From NCBI RefSeq assembly GCF_947487805.1, contig NZ_CANKXW010000006.1, forward strand, positions 159,610 to 223,609: a stretch of DNA of 64,000 nt. Reading direction: 5' to 3'. The position numbers and the translations under genes are program-made. Of the stretch, positions 27,298 to 36,413 are shown in pieces; the stretch's first letter is position 1; every line of letters begins with the position of its first letter. The stretch is from an uncultured Tateyamaria sp. (GTDB lineage: Bacteria > Pseudomonadota > Alphaproteobacteria > Rhodobacterales > Rhodobacteraceae). The notes under the pieces are model-generated. The model made no database searches. It was not told the DNA's origin and saw nothing but the letters and a program-made list of their open reading frames with translations.

Positions 27298-27347
27298 TCA
27301 TTGTTCTGAAAATATGCCGGGGAGCGCGAGGGGCTGGCCCCTCGCTC
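27298..27347. terminator. Terminator-like hairpin with the TTCATTGTTC motif, dxs 3' end
   Basis: TTCATTGTTCTGAAAATATGCC is followed by a stem GAGCGCGAGGGGC/GCCCCTCGCTC. It lies between convergent dxs and the TPR gene. Similar motifs occur at 30527 and 49586. Confidence 0.55.
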
Positions 27348-27359
27348 CGCCGGTAAAAA

Positions 27360-28715
27360 TCACCCAGACGCCCCAATCCGCGCGCGCGCCGCCGCCGCCT
27401 GATCCGGCAGGCCGGACCGGTCATAAACCTCGGCCAGCATCGCATTGAGCGGTACGCCATCCGGGTCGAAGGTGCGGCGCATCTCCAGCACTTGCTGCGC
27501 CTGCGACGTGCGTCCCGACCGGATCAGCGCGTCCAGATGGATCTGTTCAAAGAGGTCGCGCTGCGCGTGGCTGCCGCCGCCCTCGGCCAGACGGGGCAGG
27601 GCCTTGCCCAGAAAGCGGATGCAGTCCTCGTAATCCTCTGCCGCGTGGGCCGCGATCCCGTGCGCGGCCCAGAGCGCCACGTCCCGCCAGACCGCGCAGT
27701 CGTGGCGGCTTTCGTCCTCGGCGCGCGCCTCGATGGCTTTGAGCAGGTCCTCGCCCTCGGGCCGGCCGGTGCGCCCAAGGGCGTAGAGGTATTGCAGCGT
27801 CAGGAACGGGCTTGTCGTGTCCGCGCCGCGTTTGGCCACGTGATCGGCCACGTCGGCCCAGCGGTCGCCCACATTGACGCCCGCGAACTCCATCCGCGCC
27901 AGCAGTGACACCGCGCCGACCTGGTCCTGGCTGTAGTCCTTGGACAGGCCCCAGACATGGGTATCATACGCCGCCAGCAGGTCATCCGTCCGCCCCGCAG
28001 AGATGTAGAACAGCGCCAGGTGCCACCAGTTGTGTGTGTGCATGAAGCTGTTGAGGTCAGCCCAGTGATGGGCCACGGATTCCAGAAACGCGGTGCCTTC
28101 GGCCACCTGCCCGCGGGTGAGGTAGACATGCGCCAGCGCGTGATGCGCCCAGGGCTCGCTGGCGTCGATGGACAGGGCGTGGCGCGCCGCGGCTTCCGCA
28201 TCGTCCAGCAGGTGGCATTCCTCAAAGCCAAAGGCGAGCATCCCATGGGCATAGGCGATGTCCGCGGCCCCCGGCTGCGCCTTTTGCGCGACGCGCAGCA
28301 TGGCCGGAAAGTCGCCCGCGTTGAACGTGTGGTACTGGCCCAGTTTCAGCATCACCATGTCGCGGGGATGGGCGCTGACCGTGGCCTCGCAGAGCTGGAT
28401 CAGCTTGGGGATCTCACCGGCGACAAAAAGGCGCGCGGCCTCGACGGCGGCGTCCTCACGCGGGGTCAGGCCCGTGGCGGCCAGCGCGTTGTCGAGAAAC
28501 GGCTGCGCCAGTTTCGGGGCCACGGGGGCCTCGAGCAGCATGTAGAGGATCGCGGCATAGGCATTGGCCAGTCCGTTGGCGGGATCGTTCTTTGCCGCCT
28601 TCAGCACGTTGGCGGCCTTGGGCTGAAAGCTGATGAACCCGTGCACAAAGTCGTCAATGCCCTGGCGTGTGGCGGCATCGGTGCAGGTGATGGGCAGGCC
28701 GTAGAGGTCGTGCAT
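27360..28715 (-). CDS. TPR protein of the TTC38 type
   Basis: A 451-residue soluble protein. It opens with HDLYGLPITCTDAATRQGID and consists of tetratricopeptide-type helices throughout (for example LLDDAEAAARHALSIDASEP, WAHHALAHVYLTRGQVAEG). The conserved centre HTHNWWHLALFYI and the overall arrangement resemble the TTC38 family found from bacteria to man, whose role is unknown. It is the last gene of a minus-strand set with the hydrolase and P1 peptidase. No catalytic motif seen. Confidence 0.8.
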   Translation of the reverse strand: MHDLYGLPITCTDAATRQGIDDFVHGFISFQPKAANVLKAAKNDPANGLANAYAAILYMLLEAPVAPKLAQPFLDNALAATGLTPREDAAVEAARLFVAGEIPKLIQLCEATVSAHPRDMVMLKLGQYHTFNAGDFPAMLRVAQKAQPGAADIAYAHGMLAFGFEECHLLDDAEAAARHALSIDASEPWAHHALAHVYLTRGQVAEGTAFLESVAHHWADLNSFMHTHNWWHLALFYISAGRTDDLLAAYDTHVWGLSKDYSQDQVGAVSLLARMEFAGVNVGDRWADVADHVAKRGADTTSPFLTLQYLYALGRTGRPEGEDLLKAIEARAEDESRHDCAVWRDVALWAAHGIAAHAAEDYEDCIRFLGKALPRLAEGGGSHAQRDLFEQIHLDALIRSGRTSQAQQVLEMRRTFDPDGVPLNAMLAEVYDRSGLPDQAAAARARIGASG

Positions 28716-28726
28716 GATGTCCCCCC

Positions 28727-29518
28727 TCAGATCGGGTGTTTGGCGGCATAGGCCAGCAGCAGATCGGCCACCGCGTCGGGCGCGTCCCAGTGGATCGAAT
28801 GCCCGGCGGTCTGGATGATATGGTGCGGCAGGTGGCTGAGCACGGCGAGGATGTGATCGGGCGGCACGATCAGGTCAAGCGCCCCGATCAGCACCTGCGT
28901 GGGGCAGGTGGGGCTGGCCAGCGCCGTGCCGTCAAACCCGCGCAAGGCGGTCAGCTGGTGTTCCATCGCGTCCGCCGTCTGGGCGTGCGGGTAGGCGAGG
29001 CTGTCGGCGACGGCCTGATCCACCGCGTCCGGGTCGTGGTAGATGCCCGGATTGAACAGCCACGGAAACAGCGCGCGCAGCCATGTGTCGGGCGGCGCGT
29101 CGCTGCGCCGGATCGCGATGAGGTTGGCAAAAAGCGCCGTGTTGCGCGGCAGGCGCACCGGCGCCGAGGCCGCAATATGGGTCGAGGCCATGCGCCCCGG
29201 CACCTCTTGGGCCATGTGCAGCGCGATGATCCCGCCCATGGAGTGCCCGATCACGTGGAACCGGTCGTGGCCCAGGTGGGTCATCAGCGCCAGCGCGTCC
29301 TTGCACATCAGGTCAATCGACACCGGCGCATCCCAGGGGGCAGTGCGCCCCGTCGTGCGGTTGTCGGGCGTGATGCAGGTGAACTGGTCGCTGAGCCGGG
29401 GCACCAGCGGCGTCCAGCTGGCGTGGTCGGACATGAACCCCGCGAGCATCAAAAGCGGCGGGCCTTTGCCCGTCACCTCGTAGTGCAGGGCAATGTCGGG
29501 TCGGTCAAATGTCGGCAT
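28727..29518 (-). CDS. Alpha/beta-hydrolase
   Basis: A 263-residue esterase-like hydrolase. Visible: the oxyanion motif LLMLAGFMSDHASW, the nucleophile elbow GHSMGG (FHVIGHSMGGIIALHM) and the final histidine in HIIQTAGHSIHWDAP. It resembles 3-oxoadipate enol-lactonase and related hydrolases, but the substrate cannot be read from the sequence. It overlaps the upstream peptidase gene by 14 bases, so the two are coupled. Start chosen at MPTFDRPDI. Confidence 0.88.
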   Translation of the reverse strand: MPTFDRPDIALHYEVTGKGPPLLMLAGFMSDHASWTPLVPRLSDQFTCITPDNRTTGRTAPWDAPVSIDLMCKDALALMTHLGHDRFHVIGHSMGGIIALHMAQEVPGRMASTHIAASAPVRLPRNTALFANLIAIRRSDAPPDTWLRALFPWLFNPGIYHDPDAVDQAVADSLAYPHAQTADAMEHQLTALRGFDGTALASPTCPTQVLIGALDLIVPPDHILAVLSHLPHHIIQTAGHSIHWDAPDAVADLLLAYAAKHPI

Positions 29519-30509
29519 TGAGCTGTCCCCATGTGGGCAAGAGGTCATCCGGTGCGGGTGTGGCCGCATGGACCCCGCGCGCGATGGCGCGCGTCAGGCA
29601 CAGGGCCGCCGCGTGGCCGATGAGGCCCAGATCAGTGGGTGCGGTCAGCGCCATGGCCCCGGTGGAGACGGCAAAGACCAGATCGCCGTCGCCGGGGCTG
29701 TGCGCGGGCACGCAGGCGCGGCCGATCCCGTCATGGGCGGCAATCGCGACCCGCTGGCACTGGGCCTTGTCGAGAGTCGCGTCGGTGGCGACGATGGCGA
29801 TGGTGGTGTTGGCGCGTTCCAGCATGGCGGTCAGTTTACGGCTGTCCATGCTGCGGCCAAGCCCTGACGCTGGGTCAGGCCCCAGCCCGCCAAACTCGCC
29901 GTCGATCTCGAACGGGGCGGCCCAGAAATGGCGGTCGCCGGGTGTTGTGACGCTGCCCATCGGGTTGGCGACGACAAGCGCCGCGACCGTTGCCCCGGTG
30001 TCGAGGCGCAGGGACGCGGTGCCGAGCCCGCCTTTCATCATCGCGGTCATCGCCCCGGTGCCTGCCCCCACTGTGCCGATATCCGTGTGATCCGTGGCCG
30101 CGTCAAACGCCGCACGCCCGAGGGCGGGATAGGGCGTGTCGGCCCAGTCCTTGTCACCGCCCGACAGCAGATCGAAGATGATCGCCCCCGGCACCAGCGG
30201 GATGATCGCGTCGCCCACGCGAAAGCCCCGCCCTTGCGCGCGCAGACCCGCGACCACACCGGAGCAGGCGTCGAGGCCGTAAGCGCTGCCGCCGGACAGG
30301 ACCAGCGCGTCGACCTGTGCCACGGATTTGTCAGGCGCCAACAGGTCGGTTTCGCGGGTGCCGGGCGCGCCGCCCATGACGGAGACCGAGGCGGTGAACG
30401 GCGCATCGGCGGTCAGCACGGTCACGCCGGATTTCAGCGCGTCGTCTTGTGCGTTGCCGACGCGGAGCCCGGAGATATCGGTGATCGCATTGTGCGGGCC
30501 TGGGATCAT
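29505..30509 (-). CDS. P1 (S58) family peptidase, DmpA/L-aminopeptidase D-esterase-like
   Basis: A 334-residue self-processing Ntn-fold aminopeptidase. Motifs: NAITDISGLRVGNAQD at the start, LSGGSAYGLDACSGV, VGAGTGAMTAMMKGGLGTAS, and later AHDGIGRACVPAHSPGDGDL. The family cleaves N-terminal residues from peptides or beta-peptides after autoproteolysis into two chains. Start chosen at MIPGPHNA (30509). First of a three-gene minus-strand set. Confidence 0.88.
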   Translation of the reverse strand: MIPGPHNAITDISGLRVGNAQDDALKSGVTVLTADAPFTASVSVMGGAPGTRETDLLAPDKSVAQVDALVLSGGSAYGLDACSGVVAGLRAQGRGFRVGDAIIPLVPGAIIFDLLSGGDKDWADTPYPALGRAAFDAATDHTDIGTVGAGTGAMTAMMKGGLGTASLRLDTGATVAALVVANPMGSVTTPGDRHFWAAPFEIDGEFGGLGPDPASGLGRSMDSRKLTAMLERANTTIAIVATDATLDKAQCQRVAIAAHDGIGRACVPAHSPGDGDLVFAVSTGAMALTAPTDLGLIGHAAALCLTRAIARGVHAATPAPDDLLPTWGQLNADI

Positions 30510-30526
30510 TTTTGCGCCTCCGGCGG

Positions 30527-30547
30527 GCATATTTTCGGGAACAATGA
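30527..30547 (-). repeat. TTCATTGTTC 3' motif, copy 2
   Basis: On the minus strand TTCATTGTTCCCGAAAATAT, followed by GCCCGCCGGAGGCGC, lies right after the cupin gene. It closely matches the motif behind dxs and the one at 49586. Confidence 0.5.
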
Positions 30548-30551
30548 AGGG

Positions 30552-30902
30552 TCAGATGCGCGGTTTTGCGGCGGCGGTCGCGGGGTCGCCGGTGTTGGGC
30601 TCGCCTGCGGGTTCGATCAGCAGGACCTTGCATTCGTGGTCGGCACGGGGGCGGTGGGTGACGCCCTTGGGCACGATGAACAGCTCGCCCGCCTTGACCG
30701 TGTGGCTGGTGGTGTCGAGGTCCATGACCATTTCGCCTTCGAGCACGAGGAAGAAGTCGTCGGTGTCCTGGTGCAGGTGGTAGGGGAACGCGCCCTGGAA
30801 TTTGACCACCATCACCTCGTTGTTGTTGTAGTCGGCGATGACGTGCGGGTCCCAGTGGCTGTCGAATTGCGCCAGTTTGGCGGCGAGGTTGATGGGCTGC
30901 AT
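30552..30902 (-). CDS. Small single-cupin protein
   Basis: A 116-residue single-cupin protein (MQPINLAAKLAQFDSHWDPH start). The metal-binding first motif HLHQDTDDFFLVLEGEMVMD and the second region GELFIVPKGVTHRPRADHEC are intact. Start chosen at 30902, with a ribosome binding site (CAGGAGA) just upstream. The function is unknown; such cupins are small metal-binding enzymes or sensors. Confidence 0.85.
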   Translation of the reverse strand: MQPINLAAKLAQFDSHWDPHVIADYNNNEVMVVKFQGAFPYHLHQDTDDFFLVLEGEMVMDLDTTSHTVKAGELFIVPKGVTHRPRADHECKVLLIEPAGEPNTGDPATAAAKPRI

Positions 30903-30991
30903 GGGCGTCTCCTGTTGTGGCGCCATCATGCCGGTATTGGGAGGGGCGGCAAGGGGGCGTGACCTTACGAGTGTGCCGTGGGCCTGCGCGC

Positions 30992-32347
30992 CTATGCCGG
31001 GTCGAAACCTTCCGAATCCACCGCGATCGCTGACACTTCGCCAGCCGTCGGTCGATCATCCTTGATCTTTGGCGCGCTTCGTTTCCACGCGGACAGGTTG
31101 CTTCCCACGTCGCGATAGAAGACCGGTACGCAGTCCTCGAGATCGGCGATGAAGTTTGTCTGTTGCGTGAAACGCCCACCCAACCGTTGAGAACGAAAAA
31201 TGTGGAAACTATGGGGTGCCAGATGTTCCTTGCCCGACGTGACGATGTCGATGTCTTCTCGGATCTCGGCGAGGCTGTGCTGGGTCGGGTCATTCTTTCC
31301 CGGCCAAAGAAGTCTTAGGAAAACCCCGTCCACATTCGATGTCTTGACCTGACGCAGCATCCAGTTGACCCGTGCCTTTGTCGAAACCTTGTCTTCGGGC
31401 GCGCGCAGGGTCATGCCGACGTCGATGCTGCGCCGCATGATGTCCACGGTAATATCGATCGGTGCCGCCGCATCTGGCACTTCGAGGACGGCGGTGAGCT
31501 GCTGTCGTTCGCAAAGGTGTGTCAATTCATCTTTCAGCCGCTGTGCGGGTTCGTTCCGGTTTTTTCGGCTTAGGCGCTCAATCACACCTGTTTCAGTCAA
31601 ACGACTGAGAATGAGCGCAAGATCACGGGTTTCCTGATGCCAAGAAGAAAGCACGACCTGCGCATCTGCTGATCTTGCTGATATGGTGCCGCCGCTTGAC
31701 ACCAGTTTGTTCAGTTCCGTCCATTCCTTTGGCATCCGGTCAAAGCCTTTGACGCCCGCACTGTCGTGAGACAGAAACCGTCGCATTTCATTCAGCAGTA
31801 TCCGCTGATCCTTGTCCGCCACATTGTCCTGGGTCAGAAGAAGGTCAGCTTCGGTCAGGATGTACATCCATGACCAGTGGTACACGGGAATTTTGGAACG
31901 GCTCTTTGTAACGTCCGGTAAAGGATGTGCCTGTGGTGTTGTCGCGAATTGATTTGAGATTGTGATAACGCAATCAATTCCATTGTTTTTGGCCAGCTGC
32001 CGATATCTTTCTATTTGCTCGGCACTGAGTTCGTTATTTCCAATCTTGGTTTCGACCAAAGCGCGCCATTCACGGCTGCCGGTGCGCAAAACGATCAAGC
32101 CATCTGGCCTGTCCTTCAGTTTCTCGGTTTGGTTTTTGCACACCACTTCCGTGTAAGTGTCGATTTGTGAACGGACCCCGACTTTTTGATCGATGCTGGC
32201 CAAAAGCGCGGTTGCGAGTTCTGATACTTTCGCCATGCATGCAAGCACGATTGATGTCGTCCGACCTTCTTTGGAGGTCGTTGAAAGCACTGGAAACAGG
32301 CGCGCTTGCTCGCCTTGTACGAGATATTCGGGCAAATTGCCGGTCAT
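30992..32347 (-). CDS. Uncharacterised protein with PD-(D/E)XK-nuclease-like motif
   Basis: A 451-residue protein I do not recognise. An N-terminal region (about residues 75-130) reads PDGLIVLRTGSREWRALVET, then KIGNNELSAEQIERYR, matching the D...ExK...Q order of the PD-(D/E)XK nuclease fold. The remaining 300 residues (helix-rich, many charged residues) have no motif I can name. Start chosen at MTGNLPEYL with AGAGG upstream. The DNA is visibly less GC-rich than its neighbours, which suggests acquisition. A role in defence or DNA repair is only a guess. Confidence 0.65.
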   Translation of the reverse strand: MTGNLPEYLVQGEQARLFPVLSTTSKEGRTTSIVLACMAKVSELATALLASIDQKVGVRSQIDTYTEVVCKNQTEKLKDRPDGLIVLRTGSREWRALVETKIGNNELSAEQIERYRQLAKNNGIDCVITISNQFATTPQAHPLPDVTKSRSKIPVYHWSWMYILTEADLLLTQDNVADKDQRILLNEMRRFLSHDSAGVKGFDRMPKEWTELNKLVSSGGTISARSADAQVVLSSWHQETRDLALILSRLTETGVIERLSRKNRNEPAQRLKDELTHLCERQQLTAVLEVPDAAAPIDITVDIMRRSIDVGMTLRAPEDKVSTKARVNWMLRQVKTSNVDGVFLRLLWPGKNDPTQHSLAEIREDIDIVTSGKEHLAPHSFHIFRSQRLGGRFTQQTNFIADLEDCVPVFYRDVGSNLSAWKRSAPKIKDDRPTAGEVSAIAVDSEGFDPA

Positions 32348-32503
32348 GAAAACCTCTTTTTTACTGCCGAGTATAAGAGAGGTTTGCGCAGTATCCGTCA
32401 ATCCATATGCAATTCGCGCAAAATCGCGTTTGATTTCCCTTGTTCGATTGTTGGGAGAAAGGGCCTGCGACCGGGAAGGGAATGGAAAACTGGACCCGTT
32501 TGT

Positions 32504-33244
32504 TCAGATGCACCGCCCGCCGTCGATTTCCATCGCCACGCCCGTGATCATCGAGGCGGCGTCGGAGCAGAGGAAGGTGGCGGCCGCGCCCATGTCCTGC
32601 GGGGTGGAGAAGCGGCCCAGGGGGATGGTGGAGAGGAATTTCTCGCGGATTTCGGGGGTGTCCTCGCCCATGAACGATTTAAGCAGGGGGGTTTCGCCCG
32701 CCACCGGGTTGATGGCGTTCACGCGGATGCCGTGGGGGGCCAGTTCGACCGCCATGGCCTTGGTCGCGGTGATCATCCAGCCTTTGGACGCGTTGTACCA
32801 GTTGAGCCGGGGGCGGGGCGACACGCCTGCGGTGGAGGCGACGTTGAGGATTGCGCCCGTGTTGCGGGATTTGAAGTGCGGGACCAGCGCGCGGGCGGTG
32901 AGGTAGACGGACTTGGCATTCACCGCGAGGACGCGGTCAAAGTCGTCTTCGGTCACGTCCTCAAGGGCTTGGGGTAAGTGCGTGATGCCCGCGTTGTTCA
33001 CGAGGATATCGAGGTGCCCGAAGGCGGCAAGCGTGGCGTCGGCCATGGCCTGGACGGAGGCACCATTGGCCACGTCGACCTGCACCGCATGGCCGCCGAT
33101 GTCATCCGCCACGACCTGTGCGCCGTCGCCGTTCAGGTCGGCCACCATGACGCGCGCGCCTGCGGCGGCGAATGCGCGGGCGATGCCATCGCCAAAGCCG
33201 GATGCGGCCCCGGTGACCAGTGCGGTTTTGCCTTCGAGTTGCAT
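32504..33244 (-). CDS. Short-chain dehydrogenase/reductase
   Basis: A 246-residue NAD(P)-dependent SDR. Cofactor motif ALVTGAASGFGDGIA (TGxxxGxG), NNAG at about residues 85-88, and catalytic Ser...YxxxK (NVASTAGVSP, WYNASKGW) are present. The C-terminus ends in DGGRCI. Start chosen at MQLEGKTAL (33244). Last gene of the long minus-strand catabolic operon; the substrate is unknown. Confidence 0.9.
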   Translation of the reverse strand: MQLEGKTALVTGAASGFGDGIARAFAAAGARVMVADLNGDGAQVVADDIGGHAVQVDVANGASVQAMADATLAAFGHLDILVNNAGITHLPQALEDVTEDDFDRVLAVNAKSVYLTARALVPHFKSRNTGAILNVASTAGVSPRPRLNWYNASKGWMITATKAMAVELAPHGIRVNAINPVAGETPLLKSFMGEDTPEIREKFLSTIPLGRFSTPQDMGAAATFLCSDAASMITGVAMEIDGGRCI

Positions 33245-33338
33245 TGGATCCCCCTTTACCGCCGTTTGGTGTCCGGCCATTGAACGTCCGTTCGGGTCAA
33301 AAGTCGACCATCAGTTTGCGCCTTGGTCCGGCGCAGGT

Positions 33339-33737
33339 TTAGGGCGCGCAGGCGCCGTTTTCGAGGTCGATAATGGCGGAGCGCGCGATGTAGGTGTCCT
33401 GGCCCCCGACCTTGGGGCCGTAAAAATCCAGTTGCAGTTTCAGGAGCGACACGTCCGGCGCGTCGTCGATCGTGGCGGCGAATTCGAGCAGCGGCTTGAC
33501 GTTGGAGGCGCAGAACGCAGGGACAAGCGCTTGGAAATCCGCTTCGGTGGCGAGGCGGTTGGTGGGCACATAGACGGTCAATCCGGCGACGGGCGGGCCA
33601 TCGTCCTGCGCCTGCTGGAAAAAGCCAAGCTCCATCGCGGGCCAGTCCAGTTCGATGTCCTGCGCGTGGGTGGGCGTCGCAGCAAGCAGGCACAGGGCCA
33701 CGAGAAGCGGACGGGGGGAGGCGGGTCTGTGCGGCAT
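33339..33737 (-). CDS. Small secreted protein, uncharacterised
   Basis: A 132-residue protein with a clear signal peptide (PLLVALCLLAATPTHA, cut after THA at about residue 25), so periplasmic. The mature part has a single late cysteine pair (AFCASNV and NGACAP) that could form a disulfide. I recognise no domain beyond a resemblance to short conserved hypothetical proteins of Rhodobacterales. Lies between two SDR genes in the operon. Confidence 0.7.
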   Translation of the reverse strand: MPHRPASPRPLLVALCLLAATPTHAQDIELDWPAMELGFFQQAQDDGPPVAGLTVYVPTNRLATEADFQALVPAFCASNVKPLLEFAATIDDAPDVSLLKLQLDFYGPKVGGQDTYIARSAIIDLENGACAP

Positions 33738-33758
33738 GGTCGTTTCCAGCGCTATGTG

Positions 33759-34484
33759 TCAGGCCGTCGCGCGGCCGCCTGATTGGTCAAAGCAGAAACC
33801 GGTGGAAAAGCTCGCCTCGTCGGAGGCCAGCCAGCAGGCCATGGCGGCAATCTCCTCGACCGTGCCGAACCGGCCCATGGGGATCTTGGATTGCATAAAG
33901 TCGATATGTTCCTGCGTCATTTGGTCAAAGATCGCGGTGCGCACCGCGGCGGGGGCGATGGCGTTGCAGGTCACGCCGGTGGTGGCCAGTTCCTTGCCCA
34001 GCGATTTGGTCAGACCGATCACGGCGGCCTTGGAGGACGAATAGGCGGGGGCGTTTGGGTTGCCTTCCTTGCCTGCGATGGAGGCGATGTTGACGATCCG
34101 GCCCCAGCCCTTGGCGGCCATCAGCGGCGCGGCGGCGCGGCAGCAGTAGAAGACCGCATTGACGTTGAGGTTGTGCACGGCCAGCCAGTCTTCGACCGGG
34201 TAGTCCCATGTGGTGGTGTTGGGCCCGGTGATCCCGGCGGAGCAGACGAGGATATCCGGGTTGGTCTGGGCCATTGCGTCGGCCACGGCGGTGGCGTCGG
34301 TGACGTCGATCTGGCGGGTGGTCATGCCGGGGGTGTCGATGGCTGCGAGCGCGTCGGGGTTGATGTCCCAGACCTCGGCCGTGCCTCCTTCGGCGACGAT
34401 GCGGCCCGCGATGCCTGCGCCGAGGCCGGCGGCCCCGCCTGTCACGACGGCGCTGCGCCCTTTGAACCGGTTTTCGAAAATCAT
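33759..34484 (-). CDS. Short-chain dehydrogenase/reductase
   Basis: A 241-residue SDR with TGGAAGLGAGIA (cofactor), CSAGI in place of NNAG, and the catalytic IASIAG...YSSSKAA. It resembles sugar-alcohol or 3-oxoacyl reductase-type SDRs. The start overlaps the stop of the acetyltransferase gene (ATGA). Different from the second SDR of this operon (32504-33244), so two oxidation steps are likely. Confidence 0.9.
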   Translation of the reverse strand: MIFENRFKGRSAVVTGGAAGLGAGIAGRIVAEGGTAEVWDINPDALAAIDTPGMTTRQIDVTDATAVADAMAQTNPDILVCSAGITGPNTTTWDYPVEDWLAVHNLNVNAVFYCCRAAAPLMAAKGWGRIVNIASIAGKEGNPNAPAYSSSKAAVIGLTKSLGKELATTGVTCNAIAPAAVRTAIFDQMTQEHIDFMQSKIPMGRFGTVEEIAAMACWLASDEASFSTGFCFDQSGGRATA

Positions 34485-34978
34485 TCTGTGTCGTCCCTCA
34501 AGTCGTATCTGTGCACGTGCCGCAGCTGTCCGTCGCCTGCGGTTGTGGATTTTTCGTGGGCAAAGCCCTGCCGGACCCAGAAGGCCCGACCGCGTGGGTT
34601 GGCGTCAAGCACGGAGATGCGCAGGCAGGTGCCGCCATCGGCGCGGGCCTGGTCCGACACGTGCGCGACCATTTGCGCGCCAAGGCCGCGACCGCGCGCA
34701 GCAGGGTCCAGCAGCAACAGGCCGAGATACCAGTCGTCGGGCGCATAGTACCCCTTGAGGCAGGTGGCGATGCCAGTGAGCGTGCCGCCCGCCTGCGCGC
34801 CCCAGATCCAGATCTGGTTAGGCGGGACGATGGGGGGCGCGTCGGTCATTGCCTCTTCGACATAGGCTATGTCCGGCCCGGTCCCGGTTTCCAGTGCGAT
34901 ATAGTCGCGGGCGCGCAGGCACAGGTGCAGGACACGGTCGCCGTCGGTGGGCCATGTCAGCGGCACGATCTCAGCCAT
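34481..34978 (-). CDS. GNAT-family N-acetyltransferase
   Basis: A 165-residue acetyl-CoA-dependent transferase. The acetyl-CoA loop DPAARGRGLGAQMVAHVSDQ and LRISVLDANPRGRAFWVRQG are classic GNAT motifs A and B. The start at 34978 overlaps the end of the aldehyde dehydrogenase gene by 8 bases. The acceptor is unknown; in this operon it could modify the imported amine or amino compound. Confidence 0.88.
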   Translation of the reverse strand: MAEIVPLTWPTDGDRVLHLCLRARDYIALETGTGPDIAYVEEAMTDAPPIVPPNQIWIWGAQAGGTLTGIATCLKGYYAPDDWYLGLLLLDPAARGRGLGAQMVAHVSDQARADGGTCLRISVLDANPRGRAFWVRQGFAHEKSTTAGDGQLRHVHRYDLRDDTE

Positions 34979-36413
34979 GATGGGCGGCAACGGTTTTCAG
35001 GGTCGAAAAGCCGAAGAGCGCCTCGAACCCTTTTTCGCGGCCATGGCCGGATTTGCCGACCCCGCCAAAGGGCAGTTCGACCCCGCCACCCGCGCCGTAG
35101 TTGTTGATGAACACCTGACCTGCGTGCAGGGCGCGGGCCAGCCGCATTTGCCGCGCGCCGTGGGCCGTCCAGACGCTGGCCACGAGGCCATAATCGGTGC
35201 TGTTGGCGATGGCGATGGCCTCGTCCTCGGTGTCGAAGGGAATCAGCACCTGCACGGGGCCAAAGATTTCGTCCCGTGCCAGCACGTGACCCGGGGGCAC
35301 GTCGGCAAAGAGGGTCGGGACGACATAGGCCCCGTGTTCCGGCGCATTTTGCAGGTGGCCCTGCGCGGCGATGGTCAGGTCCGCGCCTTGGGAAAGGAAG
35401 TCGTTCACGATCTGCTGTTGCCGGGTCGAGATCAGGGGGCCCACGCGCAGGTCATCCATGGCGGGGCCCACGGACAGGGCAGTGTAGGCGTCGGCCATGC
35501 GTTCGCGCACCGCGTCATAAGCGCCGCGCTGGACGAGGATGCGGGAGGAGGCGGAGCAGGTCTGGCCCGCGTTCTGGATGCCTGCGTTCACGAGGAAGGG
35601 CAGGGCGGCATCAAGGTCGGCGTCGTCGAACACGATCTGCGGGGATTTGCCGCCCAGTTCCAGCGTGACGGGCACCACGTTGGCCCCGGCCGCCTGCTGG
35701 ACCAGCGCGCCGGTGCGAACCGATCCGGTAAAGCTGATGTGCTGGACGCGGGGGTGACCGGCCAGCGCGGCCCCTGCCTCGGCCCCCAGCCCCGGCACCA
35801 CGTTCAGCGCGCCATTGGGCAGGCCCGCATCACGGCAGATATGGGCAAAGGCGAGGGCTGTCAGGCAGGCCTCTTCCGCCGGTTTGAGGACACAGGCGTT
35901 GCCCATGGCAAGGGCTGCACCCACGCTGCGCCCGATGATCTGCATGGGGTAGTTCCACGGCACGATATGGCCTGTCACCCCGTGCGGTTCGCGCAGGGTA
36001 TAGACGGTGTAGCCGTCGAGGTAGGGGATGGTCTGGCCGGTGATCTTGTCCGCCGCGCCGCCGTAAAATTCCATGTAGCGGGCCAGCGCCACGGCGTCGG
36101 CGCGCGCCTGGGTCAGCGGTTTGCCGACGTCGTGCGCCTCGATCTCGGCCAGGTCATCGACGCGGGCCAGGACGGCACGGCCGATGTCAGTGAGGATGCG
36201 GCCCCGTTCGGTGGCGGTCATGCGGCCCCAGTCGCCCGCGCGCGCGGCATGGGCGGCGGTCACGGCGGCGTCGATGTCGTTCGCCTGTCCGCGCGCGATC
36301 TGCGCCAGCGGGCTGCCGTCGGAGGGGTTGGTGAGGGGCAGGGTCGCTTGGGCGGCGCGCCATTCCCCGCCGATCAGCATCAGTGACGGGTCGAACCAGA
36401 GGGCGTCTGTCAT
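34971..36413 (-). CDS. NAD(P)-dependent aldehyde dehydrogenase
   Basis: A 480-residue enzyme of the ALDH superfamily (betaine/gamma-aminobutyraldehyde type). NYPMQIIGRSVGAALAMGNA binds cofactor, LELGGKSPQIVFDDADLDAA carries the general-base Glu, and NAGQTCSASSRILVQ holds the catalytic Cys. Start overlaps the end of the ABC ATPase gene (ATGA). The operon context suggests it oxidises an aldehyde derived from the imported substrate. Confidence 0.95.
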   Translation of the reverse strand: MTDALWFDPSLMLIGGEWRAAQATLPLTNPSDGSPLAQIARGQANDIDAAVTAAHAARAGDWGRMTATERGRILTDIGRAVLARVDDLAEIEAHDVGKPLTQARADAVALARYMEFYGGAADKITGQTIPYLDGYTVYTLREPHGVTGHIVPWNYPMQIIGRSVGAALAMGNACVLKPAEEACLTALAFAHICRDAGLPNGALNVVPGLGAEAGAALAGHPRVQHISFTGSVRTGALVQQAAGANVVPVTLELGGKSPQIVFDDADLDAALPFLVNAGIQNAGQTCSASSRILVQRGAYDAVRERMADAYTALSVGPAMDDLRVGPLISTRQQQIVNDFLSQGADLTIAAQGHLQNAPEHGAYVVPTLFADVPPGHVLARDEIFGPVQVLIPFDTEDEAIAIANSTDYGLVASVWTAHGARQMRLARALHAGQVFINNYGAGGGVELPFGGVGKSGHGREKGFEALFGFSTLKTVAAHHG

